The notes: generated by a model not told the origin, from the sequence alone. Positions 12,182 through 23,149 are shown, numbered from the stretch's first letter. The stretch is 64,000 nucleotides of DNA from Buchnera aphidicola (Diuraphis noxia) (GCF_001700895.1 NZ_CP013259.1:558001-622000), one strand, 5' to 3'. A program made the numbers and translations.

Positions 12182-12579
12182 ATTTTTATTATTAAATAAT
12201 TCGTTAATAAAACCAGCATGAAATATATCTGCTGGCAGGACATAAATACAAGTTCATAATGAAATAAAATCAATAAAAAAATTTTATAATTTATTTTATA
12301 AATACAATACGAAGAACTATCATTAGTGTTGAAATTATTTCAATTAAAAACATTTTAGTATATTACAAGATTATTTTTAATGTTTCATAATAAAATCTAT
12401 TCCTGTTAATTGCATACTGTAATTTAAAGTAATAACATAAAGAATTATACTCAAATAAAAAAATATATTCTATTAAAATAAATATGATTTTGTTTATTCA
12501 GCTATGTACGAATATAATTTTACTAATTATATAAAATGTAATAAATAAAATTAAATTTCGTTTTTTTTGTAGTAAAAAC
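12182..12579. other. Spacer upstream of aroK
   Basis: About 400 bp of A/T-rich sequence between aroK (minus) and the tRNA-Ser promoter (plus). In E. coli the hof genes precede aroK; no remnant is recognisable. Apart from the aroK leader hairpin I see no ORF or repeat. Confidence 0.6.
12213..12235 (-). promoter_or_regulatory. GC-rich hairpin in the aroK leader
   Basis: CCAGCA at 12213-12218 and TGCTGG at 12230-12235 form a perfect 6-bp stem with an 11-base loop, 32 bases upstream of the aroK start. Four of the six pairs are G-C in a region that is otherwise nearly all A/T. It could be an mRNA-stabilising 5' structure or an operator half-site pair; the role is unknown. Confidence 0.4.
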
Positions 12580-12609
12580 TTGACGTAGTTATTTTTTTTA
12601 GATTAATAT
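12580..12609 (+). promoter_or_regulatory. Sigma-70-type promoter for tRNA-Ser
   Basis: TTGACG at 12580-12585 and TAATAT at 12604-12609 are separated by 18 bp, and the tRNA begins 33 bases downstream. This is one of the best consensus matches in the window and it faces the only plus-strand gene nearby. Confidence 0.6.
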
Positions 12610-12642
12610 ATTTACTTTTATAGTATAAAAAAATTTTAAAAC

Positions 12643-12727
12643 GGTGAGATGTCCGAGAGGCTTAAGGAGCACGCTTGGAAAGCGTGTATATGGAAACGTA
12701 TCAAGGGTTCGAATCCCTTTCTCACCA
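12643..12727 (+). tRNA. tRNA-Ser(GGA)
   Basis: An 85-nt class II tRNA with long variable arm. The acceptor stem GGTGAGA pairs with TCTCACC, and the anticodon GGA is at 12677-12679. The body is close to E. coli tRNA-Ser(GGA). The discriminator reads A rather than the usual G, and CCA is not encoded (A-run follows), so it must be added enzymatically. It ends 11 bp before the deoD stop on the opposite strand. Confidence 0.95.
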
Positions 12728-12738
12728 AAAATTTTAAA

Positions 12739-13443
12739 TTAAAAAATAGATTCTAAAGCTATATTAATCATATCATTAAAACTAGATTCTCTATCGCCGG
12801 ATGATATACTTTCTTGTTTTACAATATGATCCGAAACAGTACATATTGATAATGCTTTTGCCTTAAATTCAGATGCGATTCCATATATTCCTGCAGTTTC
12901 CATGTCTACTCCCAGAACATTATATTTTTTTAAAATTTTTAACATTTTTGCATCATCATTATAAAAAGAATCAGTAGTGAAAAAATTACCAACATGAACA
13001 TTAATATTTAATTTTTTTGAAATTTCAACTGTTTTGTAAAGCATATTAAAATCAGAAAGAGCACAAAAATCATGATTATTAAACTTTATTCTGTTCACTT
13101 TTGAGTCAGTACAAGCACCCATACTAATTACTATATCACGTAATTTTATATCGTCTCTTACAGCACCACAAGTCCCAATACGAATAATTTTTTTTACATC
13201 ATATCCAACAATCAATTCCCTAACGTATAGTGAAGCAGATGGTATTCCTATACCATGACTCATAATCGAAACTTTTCTATTTTTATAAAATCCAGTATAA
13301 GCCAACATCAAACGAGTATTATTAATTTGATAAAAATTATTTAAATAATTTTCAGCAATATATTTAGCCCGTAAGGGATCACCTGGCATAAGAACTATGT
13401 CGGAAAAGTCATTTTTTTTACTATTAATATGAAGTGTAGACAC
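12739..13443 (-). CDS. deoD: Purine-nucleoside phosphorylase
   Basis: Hexameric bacterial PNP that cleaves purine (deoxy)nucleosides with phosphate, giving base and (deoxy)ribose 1-phosphate. I place the start at the GTG 13441-13443 (234 residues): from there VSTLHINSKKNDFSD aligns with the E. coli N terminus, and AAGGA lies about 9 bases upstream; an earlier in-frame TTG at 13470 would add nine residues. Motifs MPGDPLRAKYIAE, CTDSKVNRI and the catalytic-Asp segment TVSDH are present. Downstream of deoB, as in the deo operon. Confidence 0.95.
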   Translation of the reverse strand: MSTLHINSKKNDFSDIVLMPGDPLRAKYIAENYLNNFYQINNTRLMLAYTGFYKNRKVSIMSHGIGIPSASLYVRELIVGYDVKKIIRIGTCGAVRDDIKLRDIVISMGACTDSKVNRIKFNNHDFCALSDFNMLYKTVEISKKLNINVHVGNFFTTDSFYNDDAKMLKILKKYNVLGVDMETAGIYGIASEFKAKALSICTVSDHIVKQESISSGDRESSFNDMINIALESIF

Positions 13444-13485
13444 TAATTTTTTTCCTTTTTTAAATATCAAAAATATTTTTTTAAA

Positions 13486-14712
13486 TTATTGAAACATGTT
13501 TTTACCATATTCCATATCAGATAGTAAAAAATACTTAGCGATAGTTTGACCTATATCTGAAAAGGTTTTACGGTATCCTAAATAAAAAGGCTTTATAATA
13601 GGTGAATAAATTAATATTGGAACGTTTTCTCTTGTATGATCTGTTCCTTTCCAAGTGGGATCACACCCATGATCTGCAGTTAATATTAACAAATCTTTTT
13701 CAGTAATCAAATTTATGATTTCAGACAATCTAGAATCGAAATATTCTAATCCTTTAGCATACCCAGAAACATCTCGACGATGACCCCAATTTGAATCAAA
13801 ATCTACTAAATTAGTAAAAATCATAGTATCATCTTTAGATAATTTTATTTCATTAATCGTACTATCACATAAATCTTTTAGACCAGTTGACTTGACTTTT
13901 TTACTTATACCTATTCCAGCGTAAATATCAGAAATTTTACCAATTCCAATAACTTTTCCTTTTTTTTCAGATATTAGTTTTTCCATAACTGTCGTAGAAA
14001 AAGGTTTGATTGAAAAATCACGCCTATTATCTGTACGTCGAAAGTTTAATTTATAATCTCCAATAAAAGGTCTAGCAATAACTCGAGCAACTTTATATCC
14101 ACCATCATCTAAAATCATGCGAATAATTTCACATAATTTATAAAGTTTTGATAATCCAAAAAAAACTTCATGACATGCTACTTGCAAAACAGAATCTGAA
14201 GAAGTATATAAAATTGGTTGTTTTGTTTTAATATGTTTTTCACCTAAATTATAGATAATATCTGTGCCTGACGCATGACAATTTCCTATAATACCTGGTA
14301 ATTTACAATAATTGATAATTTTATTTAACAATACGTCAGGAAAGCTATTATATTTTTCTTTAAAATAAAACCAATTACCTAAAATAGGTACCCCTGCAAT
14401 TTCCCAATGTCCTGAAGTAGTATCTTTTCCAGAAGAAATCTCGCTGGAAAATCCATAACTAGCTATCACTTTTTCATTATCTTTAAACCCTAAAGGACAT
14501 TGTCCTGTAGATTTTTTCGCAGCCTTAATAATTCCTAATTTTACTAAATTAGGAATATATAGCGGACCTTTTCTGTTTATATTAGCTAAACCTAAAAAAC
14601 ATTTTTCTGCTATATGTCCAAATGTATCTGAACCAACATCATCGAATTTATTTGCATCGAAACTAGAACCGATTCCAAAAGAATCTAATACAATTAAAAC
14701 AACTCGTTTCAT
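13486..14712 (-). CDS. deoB: Phosphopentomutase
   Basis: Manganese enzyme of the alkaline phosphatase superfamily that converts (deoxy)ribose 1-phosphate to the 5-phosphate, linking nucleoside salvage to the pentose phosphate pathway. 408 residues. Metal and active-site segments are [12 protein letters not shown] at the N terminus, [10 protein letters not shown] (with the phosphorylated Thr) and [18 protein letters not shown] near the C terminus. deoC and deoA of the E. coli deoCABD operon are missing. deoD follows 42 bp downstream. Confidence 0.96.
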   Translation of the reverse strand: MKRVVLIVLDSFGIGSSFDANKFDDVGSDTFGHIAEKCFLGLANINRKGPLYIPNLVKLGIIKAAKKSTGQCPLGFKDNEKVIASYGFSSEISSGKDTTSGHWEIAGVPILGNWFYFKEKYNSFPDVLLNKIINYCKLPGIIGNCHASGTDIIYNLGEKHIKTKQPILYTSSDSVLQVACHEVFFGLSKLYKLCEIIRMILDDGGYKVARVIARPFIGDYKLNFRRTDNRRDFSIKPFSTTVMEKLISEKKGKVIGIGKISDIYAGIGISKKVKSTGLKDLCDSTINEIKLSKDDTMIFTNLVDFDSNWGHRRDVSGYAKGLEYFDSRLSEIINLITEKDLLILTADHGCDPTWKGTDHTRENVPILIYSPIIKPFYLGYRKTFSDIGQTIAKYFLLSDMEYGKNMFQ

Positions 14713-14764
14713 TATTAAATATCCAAAAATTAATTAAAAATAATTCTTTTATTTTTTTAAAGAA

Positions 14765-16381
14765 TTATTGGTTTTTTGTTCTCATTTTATCGAATATTAT
14801 ATCAGAATATTCATTCATAACTATATTCAAATTAGCCTGGCTAGGAGCTAAATATATTAAATTATTAAAAATATCATATGCTAAATACATACTGTTATTA
14901 TTTTTAAAAGAATCAAGATGTAAATGAGTTTTAGATCTAATCCAGCGAGCAACTACAACATTAATTTCTTCATACTGGGCATCTATATGATATTCCATTT
15001 TTAAACGTTCAATAACAACGTCAAATTGTAAAATGCCAATTGCACCTAAAATCAAATTGTTATTATTAATTGGACGAAATACTTGTATAGTTCCTTCTTC
15101 TGATAATTGTTTTAAGCCTTTAATTAATTGTTTTTGCTGAAGAGGATTTGTTAAATAAATTCGACGAAACATTTCTGGTGCAAAACTAGGTATACCAATA
15201 AATTTAATATCTTCTCCTTCTGTAAAAGTATCCCCAATTTGAATTGTTCCATGATTATGAAATCCTATTATATCACCAGGATAAGCTTTTTTTATTAACA
15301 ATCTATCTCCAGCTAAAAAAGAAAAAACATCAGAAATAATAATGTTTTTTTTAATACGTACATGTCTTAATTTCATTCCTTTTGTGTATTGACCAGAAAC
15401 AATCCTGATAAAAGCTATACGATCACGATGTTTTAAATCCATGTTAGCTTGAATTTTAAAAACAAAACCTGTAAATGCTTTCTCTTGAGGATTTACTTGA
15501 CGTGTATAAGTTTGACGAGATAAAGGAGGAGGTGCCCATTTTATTAGACTGGTTAATACATGATCAACACCGAAATTTCCAAGCGCACTACCAAAAAAAA
15601 TAGGTGTTAAAAGCCCTTTCAAAAACTTTTGACTATCAAATTTAGCATATACATTCATTATTAAATCTAATTCTTGACGTACTTGATTAGCTAATATAGT
15701 TCCAATATATTGATCTAAAACAGTGCTAGATAAATTATAAAAACCTTCAATTCTTGATAAAGATTGTGTTTGCGATACTTTATTTTTATATAGATAAATT
15801 ATCTTCTCATAAATATGATAAACGCCTTTAAAATTTCTTCCACAACTAATAGGCCAAGTCACAGGAATACAACTTAATTTTAATTTTTTTTCGATTTCAT
15901 CTAAAATTTCTATTGGGTCTCGACTATCACGATCTAATTTATTAATAAATGTAATGATAGGAGTATTATGCATACGTGTAACATCAATTAATTTTTGTGT
16001 GCGTTCTTCAATACCTTTAGCTGCATCAATAACAACTAAACAAGAATCTACTGCAGTAAGAATGCGATATGTGTCTTCTGAAAAATCTTTATGACCTGGA
16101 GTATCTAATAAATTAATTAAAAATTTTTTATATGTAAATTGCATCACAGAAGTAGTAACAGAAATACCACGTTTTTTTTCAATATCCATCCAATCAGATT
16201 TAGCGTATTTTATATTGCCTGTACCTTTAACTACTCCAGAAGTACGAATTACTTTTCCAAATAATAACATTTTTTCAGTAATAGTAGTTTTACCAGCATC
16301 AGGATGAGAAATAATAGCAAAGGTTCTTCTTTTATTTAATTCCTGTTTATAATTTAAATCAAACATAATATATATACTCAT
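14765..16381 (-). CDS. prfC: Peptide chain release factor 3
   Basis: GTPase that removes RF1/RF2 from the ribosome after peptide release. It has 538 residues (E. coli 529). The P-loop SHPDAGKTT, the DTPGH switch and NKLDR are visible in the G domain. The ATG at 16379-16381 is used here; an ATG five codons later fits the E. coli N terminus about equally well, and neither has a clear Shine-Dalgarno. It stands 53 bp upstream of deoB. Confidence 0.95.
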   Translation of the reverse strand: MSIYIMFDLNYKQELNKRRTFAIISHPDAGKTTITEKMLLFGKVIRTSGVVKGTGNIKYAKSDWMDIEKKRGISVTTSVMQFTYKKFLINLLDTPGHKDFSEDTYRILTAVDSCLVVIDAAKGIEERTQKLIDVTRMHNTPIITFINKLDRDSRDPIEILDEIEKKLKLSCIPVTWPISCGRNFKGVYHIYEKIIYLYKNKVSQTQSLSRIEGFYNLSSTVLDQYIGTILANQVRQELDLIMNVYAKFDSQKFLKGLLTPIFFGSALGNFGVDHVLTSLIKWAPPPLSRQTYTRQVNPQEKAFTGFVFKIQANMDLKHRDRIAFIRIVSGQYTKGMKLRHVRIKKNIIISDVFSFLAGDRLLIKKAYPGDIIGFHNHGTIQIGDTFTEGEDIKFIGIPSFAPEMFRRIYLTNPLQQKQLIKGLKQLSEEGTIQVFRPINNNNLILGAIGILQFDVVIERLKMEYHIDAQYEEINVVVARWIRSKTHLHLDSFKNNNSMYLAYDIFNNLIYLAPSQANLNIVMNEYSDIIFDKMRTKNQ

Positions 16382-16557
16382 TTGAAATACTTAAATATTG
16401 TTAAATATTTATTAAAAAATAATATGCAAAAAATTATTCATTCATTTTATATATTTAGTTGACTTGATTTATTTAAAAAAAATAGTAACATTATATTAAG
16501 ATATACTTTATTTTTAAGCGTGAATCATATTCTTAAAAAAATAAAAAGAATTAATAA

Positions 16558-17532
16558 ATGAAAAAAAGATTTATATATATTGTATATAGAGGTGATACTA
16601 TTGGTATGCAAATATAAAAATCTGGATATATTTCAAGTTCTGGATTTCTTTAAACACAACTATTGAAAAGTTAGAATCTCATAAAAAAAATCCTATATTT
16701 CACTATAAAAGAATACCAACCATTACTTGACTCTTCTAATATGACAACAAAAAAATGAAAAAATTATTGCTAATGATATTAAAAAAACTATTTTAAATAT
16801 GATCGATTTGTTATTTTACATAGAACAAACACGATGACATATACAGCATCGGTTTTATCATTCATATTTGAGAATTGAAAAAAACTAGTGATTATAACAG
16901 GCTCTCAGAGTCCTGTATCAGAAGTTCATTGAAATGCTCGTCAAAACTTATTAAATGCTCTTTTAATAGCAACATACTATTCTATTAATGAAGTCACTCT
17001 TTTTTTTAATCATAAACTTTATAGAGGAAATAGAACAACCAAATTAGATGAAAATAGGTTAGATGCGTTTTCTTCTACTCATTTACGATCATTTCTTGAA
17101 GTAGAAAAAGATACTTGTTTGCTTTATAAAAAGAAATCAAAAATTATCGAAACAGATTCAAAATCTATCAAATTATACTTCAACCTAATGGTATAATTAG
17201 CATTTATTTAGGTATATAAGCACAAGTGATTAAAAATTGTTTATACTTTATCCAAAGACATCATACTATGTACATATGACACAGGAAATGCACCTCAAAA
17301 TCGAGATTTTTTCAATAAACGAATTATATTTAGCATGTAAAAACGTATTATTAATTTAACACAATGTATATCTAGAAGAGTAAATATGAACGGATATGCG
17401 ACCAGCAATTCTCTTATAAAAGTTGATGTAATTAACAGCTATAATTTAACTATAGAGGCAGCTTTAACTAAATTACATTTTTTGTTAAGTCAAAACATTT
17501 TAAATAAAAAATCCACTGAAAATTCAAAATAA
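16558..17532 (+). pseudogene. ansA: Type I L-asparaginase pseudogene
   Basis: Remnant of cytoplasmic asparaginase I, readable end to end but with several stops and frameshifts. It begins MKKRFIYIVYRGDTIGMQI and then stops; the E. coli counterpart has YTGGTIGMQ. Later blocks include TASVLSFIFEN, LVIITGSQ, NLLNAL, SINEVTLFFNHKLYRGNRTT, NAPQNRDF, INLTQCIS and EAALTKLHFLLSQ before a TAA at 17530-17532. The catalytic HGTDT block reads HRTNT, so Gly and Asp are lost. Many changes look like G-to-A, as expected from AT-biased mutation. Certain as a relic; no activity expected. Confidence 0.93.
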
Positions 17533-17592
17533 TTTACATAGTGTATTAATACTTTATTAATCTTAACCACAATGAATTAATTAGATTTCAAA

Positions 17593-18174
17593 TTAATAAA
17601 ATGAATGTTGTCCATGTAAATGTTCTGTTCCATCATATACTTTTTTGATTTCAGGAAAAGCAGCTAAAAGTTTTTTTTCAACGGTTTCTTTCAAAGTGAT
17701 TCCTATCATAGAGCATCCATTACAACCACCACGAAATTGTATAATAGCCGTTCCATTTTTTTGATCAATTTCAATTAAATTGACTTCCCCTCCATGCATT
17801 AATAATTGAGGATTAATTTCAACATTTAAAAAATATTTTATTTTATCTTCTAATGAAGAATATTTTTTTTGAAAAATATTGCTTTTAGCATATGGAGCTT
17901 TTAAAGTTAATTGAGAACTAATTTTATCAACAATAAGATCAATTTCAGCATTTTTTAAAAATGAAATAAGATCTTTATTAATGTAAATAGAAAATTGATT
18001 ATATTCGAATCGAATATCTGATTTTTCTACTTCATCTATTGAACAATATGCAACTCCGCATTCTGCCATAGGTGTTCCAGGATTTGTAATAAAAACACGT
18101 ATTTGAGTTCCGTCAGGTTCTTTTGATAAAAGTGATCTAAAATGGTGTTGTGCACTTTCAGAAATAGTAATCAT
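17593..18174 (-). CDS. nfuA: Fe/S biogenesis protein NfuA
   Basis: Carrier that receives a [4Fe-4S] cluster from the Isc/Suf machinery and hands it to target enzymes. It has 193 residues (E. coli 191): a degenerate A-type domain at about 1-95 and a C-terminal Nfu domain whose cluster cysteines are C151 and C154 in RGGCNGCSM. Divergent from bioH, as in E. coli where gntX lies between; gntX is lost. ATG start. Confidence 0.96.
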   Translation of the reverse strand: MITISESAQHHFRSLLSKEPDGTQIRVFITNPGTPMAECGVAYCSIDEVEKSDIRFEYNQFSIYINKDLISFLKNAEIDLIVDKISSQLTLKAPYAKSNIFQKKYSSLEDKIKYFLNVEINPQLLMHGGEVNLIEIDQKNGTAIIQFRGGCNGCSMIGITLKETVEKKLLAAFPEIKKVYDGTEHLHGQHSFY

Positions 18175-18316
18175 AATTTTTATTTAAAATAAATATATTT
18201 GATTAATTAATTTTACTGATTTATTAAAAAAAAACAACAAAATTTAAAAATAAAGAAAATTTTAAATGTTCTTGATTAATTTAATTAAAATTTTTTATAT
18301 AACAAAAGGAAAGTAA

Positions 18317-19087
18317 ATGCAAAAATTTTATTATAACATTGCAGGAAAAGGAAAAAAAAATATTATTTTACTTAGTGGATGGGGTTTACATTCAAAAATA
18401 TGGCTGTTCATTATAAAAGAATTACAATTTTTTTTTAAATTTTATTTAATCGATTTACCAGGTTTTGGGAAAAATAAAAAACTATTCCCTATGAAAATAG
18501 ATCAAATAGTTGAAATTTTACATGATCATATGCCAAAAAAATCTATTTGGATGGGATGGTCTATGGGTGGATTAATTGCTAGTAAATTAGCTCTATCTTA
18601 TCCGAAAGATATATTAGCTGTAGTTACTGTTGCCTCGTCTCCATGTTTTATAGAAAAACCAAACTGGCCAGGAATTAAGAAAAATACAGTTCAATATTTT
18701 TATGAAAATTTAAAAAAAAATTATTACAGAACAATAGATAATTTTTTAAATTTACAAATCACCAACAAAAAACAATATATTAAAGATATAAATATTTTAA
18801 AAAAAATATTATTTTCTGAAGAAAAACCAAGTTTAAATTTTTTACAAAATAATCTAGAAATCATTTTATATGTAGATTTACGTTTAGAAATGAATCTTCT
18901 AGAAGTTCCTTTATTACGTATATATGGTGCATTAGATAGTTTAGTTCCTAAAAAAATAGTAAAAATATTAGATAAAAAATGGCCGAACACTAATTCTAGT
19001 ATTATTAAAAAAGCAGCTCATATGCCATTTATTTCTCATAAAAAAGAATTTTGTTTAAAAATTTTACAATCTTTAAATATATTTTAA
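18317..19087 (+). CDS. bioH: Pimeloyl-ACP methyl ester esterase
   Basis: Alpha/beta hydrolase that releases pimeloyl-ACP for biotin synthesis. It has 256 residues. The oxyanion start LLSGWGLHSKIW, the nucleophile Ser82 in GWSMGG, the catalytic Asp in YGALDSLVP and His in AAHMPF are all present. ATG start with AAAGGA 6 bases upstream. The other biotin genes are not in this window, so a full biotin route cannot be judged from here. Confidence 0.93.
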   Translation: MQKFYYNIAGKGKKNIILLSGWGLHSKIWLFIIKELQFFFKFYLIDLPGFGKNKKLFPMKIDQIVEILHDHMPKKSIWMGWSMGGLIASKLALSYPKDILAVVTVASSPCFIEKPNWPGIKKNTVQYFYENLKKNYYRTIDNFLNLQITNKKQYIKDINILKKILFSEEKPSLNFLQNNLEIILYVDLRLEMNLLEVPLLRIYGALDSLVPKKIVKILDKKWPNTNSSIIKKAAHMPFISHKKEFCLKILQSLNIF

Positions 19088-19103
19088 AACGTTAAAATAT
19101 AGA

Positions 19104-19122
19104 GCCCCAAAACAATTGGGGC
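19104..19122. terminator. Hairpin between convergent bioH and ssb
   Basis: GCCCCAA at 19104-19110 and TTGGGGC at 19116-19122 form a perfect 7-bp stem with a 5-base loop. It is very G-C rich for this genome and lies exactly between two convergent stop codons. A T-run follows about a dozen bases downstream on the plus strand. Best read as a bidirectional terminator or 3'-end stabiliser. Confidence 0.7.
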
Positions 19123-19149
19123 CTAAAAACATATTTTTTTCTATACATA

Positions 19150-19665
19150 TTAAAAAGGTATTTCATCATCAAAATCTATTTCTGAAGAATTATTCATTGA
19201 ATCTTTATCGGATTTGTATTTTTCAGATTGATTTTCAAAATCTACTTTTTCTGTTTTTTTTGTTTTCGGTAAAATAATATTATTATCATTTTTTGAGACA
19301 GTTTGTAGATTAGAATTACGATTTCCTAACATTTGCATCGTACCACTAATATTTACAACAATTTCTGTTGTATAACGTTCCAGTCCATTTTGATCTTGCC
19401 ATTTTCTAGTTTGCAATGATCCTTCAATGTATACTTGAGAACCTTTTCGAAGATATTCACCTGCAATTTCTGCTAATTTACCAAATAATACTATTCTATG
19501 CCACTCAGTTTTTTCTTTGTTTTCTCCAGTATTTTTATCTTTCCAGTTTTCTGAAGTTGCTAATGTCATATTTACAACTGCATTACCATTAGGCATATAA
19601 CGTACTTCTGGATCTTGTCCTAAATGTCCAATAAGAATGACTTTGTTAACACCTCTACTTGCCAT
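19150..19665 (-). CDS. ssb: Single-stranded DNA-binding protein
   Basis: Homotetrameric OB-fold protein that coats single-stranded DNA in replication and repair. The start is the ATG at 19663-19665 (171 residues), because [20 protein letters not shown] aligns with the E. coli N terminus and GGAG lies 8 bases upstream; an in-frame TTG seven codons earlier was rejected. OB fold at about 1-110, then a short Lys/Asn-rich linker replacing the Gly/Gln linker of E. coli, and the conserved acidic tip DFDDEIPF that binds partner proteins. Confidence 0.97.
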   Translation of the reverse strand: MASRGVNKVILIGHLGQDPEVRYMPNGNAVVNMTLATSENWKDKNTGENKEKTEWHRIVLFGKLAEIAGEYLRKGSQVYIEGSLQTRKWQDQNGLERYTTEIVVNISGTMQMLGNRNSNLQTVSKNDNNIILPKTKKTEKVDFENQSEKYKSDKDSMNNSSEIDFDDEIPF

Positions 19666-19686
19666 AATAAAAACTCCATTTTTCAA

Positions 19687-20159
19687 AATTAATAAACATA
19701 ATAATCTTTTTTTTAGATAATAAATTTTAATTATACATGCTAAATATTTTATTTAGTATGATCAAATTTATAAAAATGCTATATTATTTTTTTAAGATTT
19801 CAAAAGAATTATAATTTCCCTATTTATTCAATTTTTTATTGTAAATTTTAATAAAATTAAAATGCAAAAAATATTACAAACCCTTCTAAATAATTTATTT
19901 AAATAAATTTAATTATTACTATTTTAGTAAGTAAAAAACATAATAAGTTAAAAAAACAATCGCATGTTTTTTAATTATAAAACATTAAAAACATGTGAAT
20001 AATTTTGTTAGTAGTAAATAGAGTTGTATTAATAAAAATTTAATAAAATTTTAAATTTATATTAAACAAAAGATTTTTAAAAAGGATCTAGATAGATCAA
20101 TTCGTAAATGATGTACTATTGCAATATTACGATATAATTTCATAGAGATTCACTAAATA
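19687..20159. other. Divergent ssb-dnaB spacer
   Basis: About 470 bp of A/T-rich sequence between two divergent replication genes. A -10-like TATAAT at 20133-20138 lies 22 bp before the dnaB start, without a convincing -35. An imperfect inverted repeat pairs 19963-19975 with 19984-19995 (one bulge), and a smaller one, GATCTA/TAGATC, is at 20085-20098. No ORF or gene remnant recognised. Confidence 0.5.
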
Positions 20160-21557
20160 ATGGTATATGCAATAAATATGGCTAAAAATAAATTATATTT
20201 ACATCAAATTAACAGATTAAAAATCCCACCACATTCTTTAGAAGCAGAACAATCTGTATTAGGTGGTTTAATGTTAGATAATGAACAATGGGATACAGTT
20301 TCAGAACATGTTGTTGCAGATGATTTTTTTAGTAAACCCCATCGTTTAATATTTCAAGAAATGCAACAACTTCTTGACTTAGGATATCCAATTGATTTGA
20401 TTACTCTATCTGAATCTTTAGAACAAAAAGGTAAGTTAGAAAGTGTAGGTAGATTTTCCTATTTAGCTGAACTATCAAAAAATACACCTAGTACAGCTAA
20501 TATTACTGCATATGCTGATATAGTTCGAGAACGTGCCATAGTAAGAGAAATGATATTAGTAGCTAATAAAATTGCTAATGCTGGATATGATACACAAGGT
20601 AGAAAAAGTGAAGAATTATTAGATTATGCAGAATCGAGTGTTTTTAAAATTGCAGAAAAACGTTTTAAAAAAGATTCAGGCCCAAAAAATGTAGAACAAA
20701 TTCTTGATGAAACTGTTTCTAGTATCGAAAAATTATTTCTATCACCACATGATGGAGTCACAGGCATTAATACAGGATATCAAGATCTAAACAAAAAAAC
20801 ATCAGGATTACAGCGTTCTGAACTAATTATTATTGCTGCTAGACCTTCGATGGGAAAAACAACATTTGCAATGAACTTATGCGAAAATGCTGCTATGCTT
20901 TATGATAAACCAGTTCTTATTTTTAGTTTAGAGATGCCTGGTGAGCAAATTATGATGCGTATGTTAGCTTCTCTATCTAGAGTAAATCAAGCTCGAATTC
21001 GTACTGGACAATTGAATGATGAAGATTGGGCGCGTATGTCTGGAACAATTAATGTATTACTTAAAAAAAAGAATATTTACATTGATGATTCTTCAGCACT
21101 AACTCCTAGTGAAGTGCGTTCGAGAGCACGCAGAATTTATCGCGAAAACAATGGACTAACTTTAATTATGGTCGATTATTTACAACTTATGAGAGTACCT
21201 TCTTTGTCAGAAAATCGAACTCTCGAAATTGCAGAAATATCTAGAACATTAAAAGCATTGGCAAAAGAGCTGCAAGTTCCAGTAATAGCATTGTCACAGC
21301 TTAACCGATCTTTAGAACAAAGATCAGATAAAAGACCTGTAAATTCAGATTTACGTGAATCCGGTTCTTTAGAACAAGATGCAGATTTAATAATGTTTAT
21401 ATATCGTGATGAAATTTATCATGAAAATAGTGACTTTAAAGGTATCGCAGAGATAATAATAGGAAAACAAAGAAATGGTCCAATTGGTACAGTCTGTTTA
21501 ACTTTTAATGGGCACTGGTCTAGATTTGACAATTACTCAGGTAATAAATATGATTAA
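20160..21557 (+). CDS. dnaB: Replicative DNA helicase
   Basis: Hexameric 5'-3' helicase that unwinds DNA at the replication fork and recruits primase. It has 465 residues. The N-terminal domain carries IPPHSLEAEQSVLGGLMLDN; the RecA-like domain has Walker A ARPSMGKTT (Lys233), Walker B MVDYLQLM and SQLNRSLEQR. The ATG at 20160 is used; an ATG six codons later matches the E. coli MAGNK start and is possible. Highly conserved, as expected for an essential gene. Confidence 0.97.
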   Translation: MVYAINMAKNKLYLHQINRLKIPPHSLEAEQSVLGGLMLDNEQWDTVSEHVVADDFFSKPHRLIFQEMQQLLDLGYPIDLITLSESLEQKGKLESVGRFSYLAELSKNTPSTANITAYADIVRERAIVREMILVANKIANAGYDTQGRKSEELLDYAESSVFKIAEKRFKKDSGPKNVEQILDETVSSIEKLFLSPHDGVTGINTGYQDLNKKTSGLQRSELIIIAARPSMGKTTFAMNLCENAAMLYDKPVLIFSLEMPGEQIMMRMLASLSRVNQARIRTGQLNDEDWARMSGTINVLLKKKNIYIDDSSALTPSEVRSRARRIYRENNGLTLIMVDYLQLMRVPSLSENRTLEIAEISRTLKALAKELQVPVIALSQLNRSLEQRSDKRPVNSDLRESGSLEQDADLIMFIYRDEIYHENSDFKGIAEIIIGKQRNGPIGTVCLTFNGHWSRFDNYSGNKYD

Positions 21558-21765
21558 TAATTAAAAATTAATTTTTTAAAAAAATGATGTAAATACATAA
21601 AAAAATTTTACAAAAATAATTTTTCGATATATTTTAAAAAATAATATTATTTTAATTTGATAAATATAAATATTTAAAATTTTTAAATCAAATATAAAAA
21701 AATATCGTCTGTTTTCAAAAAATTTTTTTAAAAAATATCTTTTTCAATTAACTAAGATTAAATAG

Positions 21766-22755
21766 ATGTATAAAAAAACAAACTTAAAAGTTGGAATCGT
21801 CATGGATTCTATTGAATCTATTAACATTAAAAAAGATTCAAGTTTCGCTATCTTATTAGAAGTTCAAAAAAGAAATCATATAATTTACTATATGGAAATC
21901 AATGATCTTTATTTACAAAATGGTCATCCATATGCAAGAGTACGTTTGATCCATATAGAAAAAAATATAAAAAAATGGTATAAAATTATTGATGAAACAA
22001 ACATCCCTTTAAATATATTAGATGTTATTTTAATGAGAAAAGATCCACCATTTAATACAGAATTTATTTATTCAACATATATACTAGAACGTGCAGAAAA
22101 TACAGGAGTGTTAATCGTTAATAAACCACAAAGTTTACGTGATTGTAATGAAAAAATTTTTATCTCTTGGTTTTCGGAATTTACAACAGATACTTTAGTC
22201 ACAAGAAATTCTGATAGAATACGTAAGTTTTGGAAAAAACATAAAGACATTGTTGTAAAACCACTAAATAAAATGGGAGGTACTAGTATATTTCGTATTA
22301 AACAAGATGACCCTAATTTTTCAGTTATTATAGAAAATATGACTCATTATGAAACAAAGTTTTGTATGGTTCAAGCCTATTTGCCAAAAATAAATATTGG
22401 TGACAAAAGAGTTTTAATCGTTAATGGAAAAATTATACCATGGTGTCTAGCTAGAATACCTCAAACTGGAGAAACAAGAGCTAATTTAGCTGTTGGAGGA
22501 CAAGCTAAAATACAATTATTAAATAAAAATGATTGGACAATAGCTAATTATTTAGCTCCAATTTTACAAAGAAAAGGATTAATATTTGTTGGATTAGATA
22601 TTATAGGTGATAAATTAACTGAAATTAACGTGACAAGTCCTACAGGAATTTGTGAAATTGAATCAGAACAAAAAATTTCTATTACTAGTATTTTATTAGA
22701 TTATATCGAACAAAAAACACAACAGAGATTACATCATGATAGTAATTGCATTTGA
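21766..22755 (+). CDS. gshB: Glutathione synthetase
   Basis: ATP-grasp ligase joining gamma-glutamylcysteine and glycine to make glutathione. It has 329 residues (E. coli 316, extra residues at both ends). Segments GIVMDSIESINIKKDSS, ILMRKDPPFNTEFIYSTYI, VKPLNKMGGTSIFR and GLDIIGDKLTEINVTSPTG are diagnostic. Its last 20 bp overlap the ruvX start, so the two are probably translationally coupled; yqgE, which separates them in E. coli, is gone. Confidence 0.97.
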   Translation: MYKKTNLKVGIVMDSIESINIKKDSSFAILLEVQKRNHIIYYMEINDLYLQNGHPYARVRLIHIEKNIKKWYKIIDETNIPLNILDVILMRKDPPFNTEFIYSTYILERAENTGVLIVNKPQSLRDCNEKIFISWFSEFTTDTLVTRNSDRIRKFWKKHKDIVVKPLNKMGGTSIFRIKQDDPNFSVIIENMTHYETKFCMVQAYLPKINIGDKRVLIVNGKIIPWCLARIPQTGETRANLAVGGQAKIQLLNKNDWTIANYLAPILQRKGLIFVGLDIIGDKLTEINVTSPTGICEIESEQKISITSILLDYIEQKTQQRLHHDSNCI

Positions 22756-23149
22756 TTTTGGAACAAAAAGAATAGGAGCAGCAGTAGGAGAAAATATTCT
22801 TAATAAAGCAAGACCATTAAATACTTTAAAAGCACATAACGGAGCTCCTAATTGGGATGCTGTAAAAAGATTATTAAAACATTGGGAACCTCAACTCTTG
22901 ATAGTAGGTCTTCCTCTTAATATCAATGGCACTAAACAAAAAATCACAAAAAAATCAGAAAAATTCGCGTTTTTATTAAAATATAAATTTAACATTATAG
23001 TAAAAATGCATGACGAACGATTAAGTACTGTAGAAGCTAAATCAATAATGTTTCAAACAGGAGGGTTTAAAAAATTAAATAGGGATAATATTCATTCTTT
23101 TTCAGCAGTTATTATATTAGAAAGTTGGTTAAATAAAAAATACGTTTAA
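22736..23149 (+). CDS. yqgF: Putative pre-16S rRNA nuclease YqgF/RuvX
   Basis: RNase H-fold protein implicated in 16S rRNA 5'-end maturation. It has 137 residues (E. coli 138). The first acidic strand AFDFGTKRIGAAVG, the GLPLNINGT loop and the DERLSTVEA segment match the family; the usual HxxAA near the C terminus reads HSFSAVI. The ATG lies inside gshB. Followed by yggS, as in E. coli where yggR lies between. Confidence 0.93.
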   Translation: MIVIAFDFGTKRIGAAVGENILNKARPLNTLKAHNGAPNWDAVKRLLKHWEPQLLIVGLPLNINGTKQKITKKSEKFAFLLKYKFNIIVKMHDERLSTVEAKSIMFQTGGFKKLNRDNIHSFSAVIILESWLNKKYV

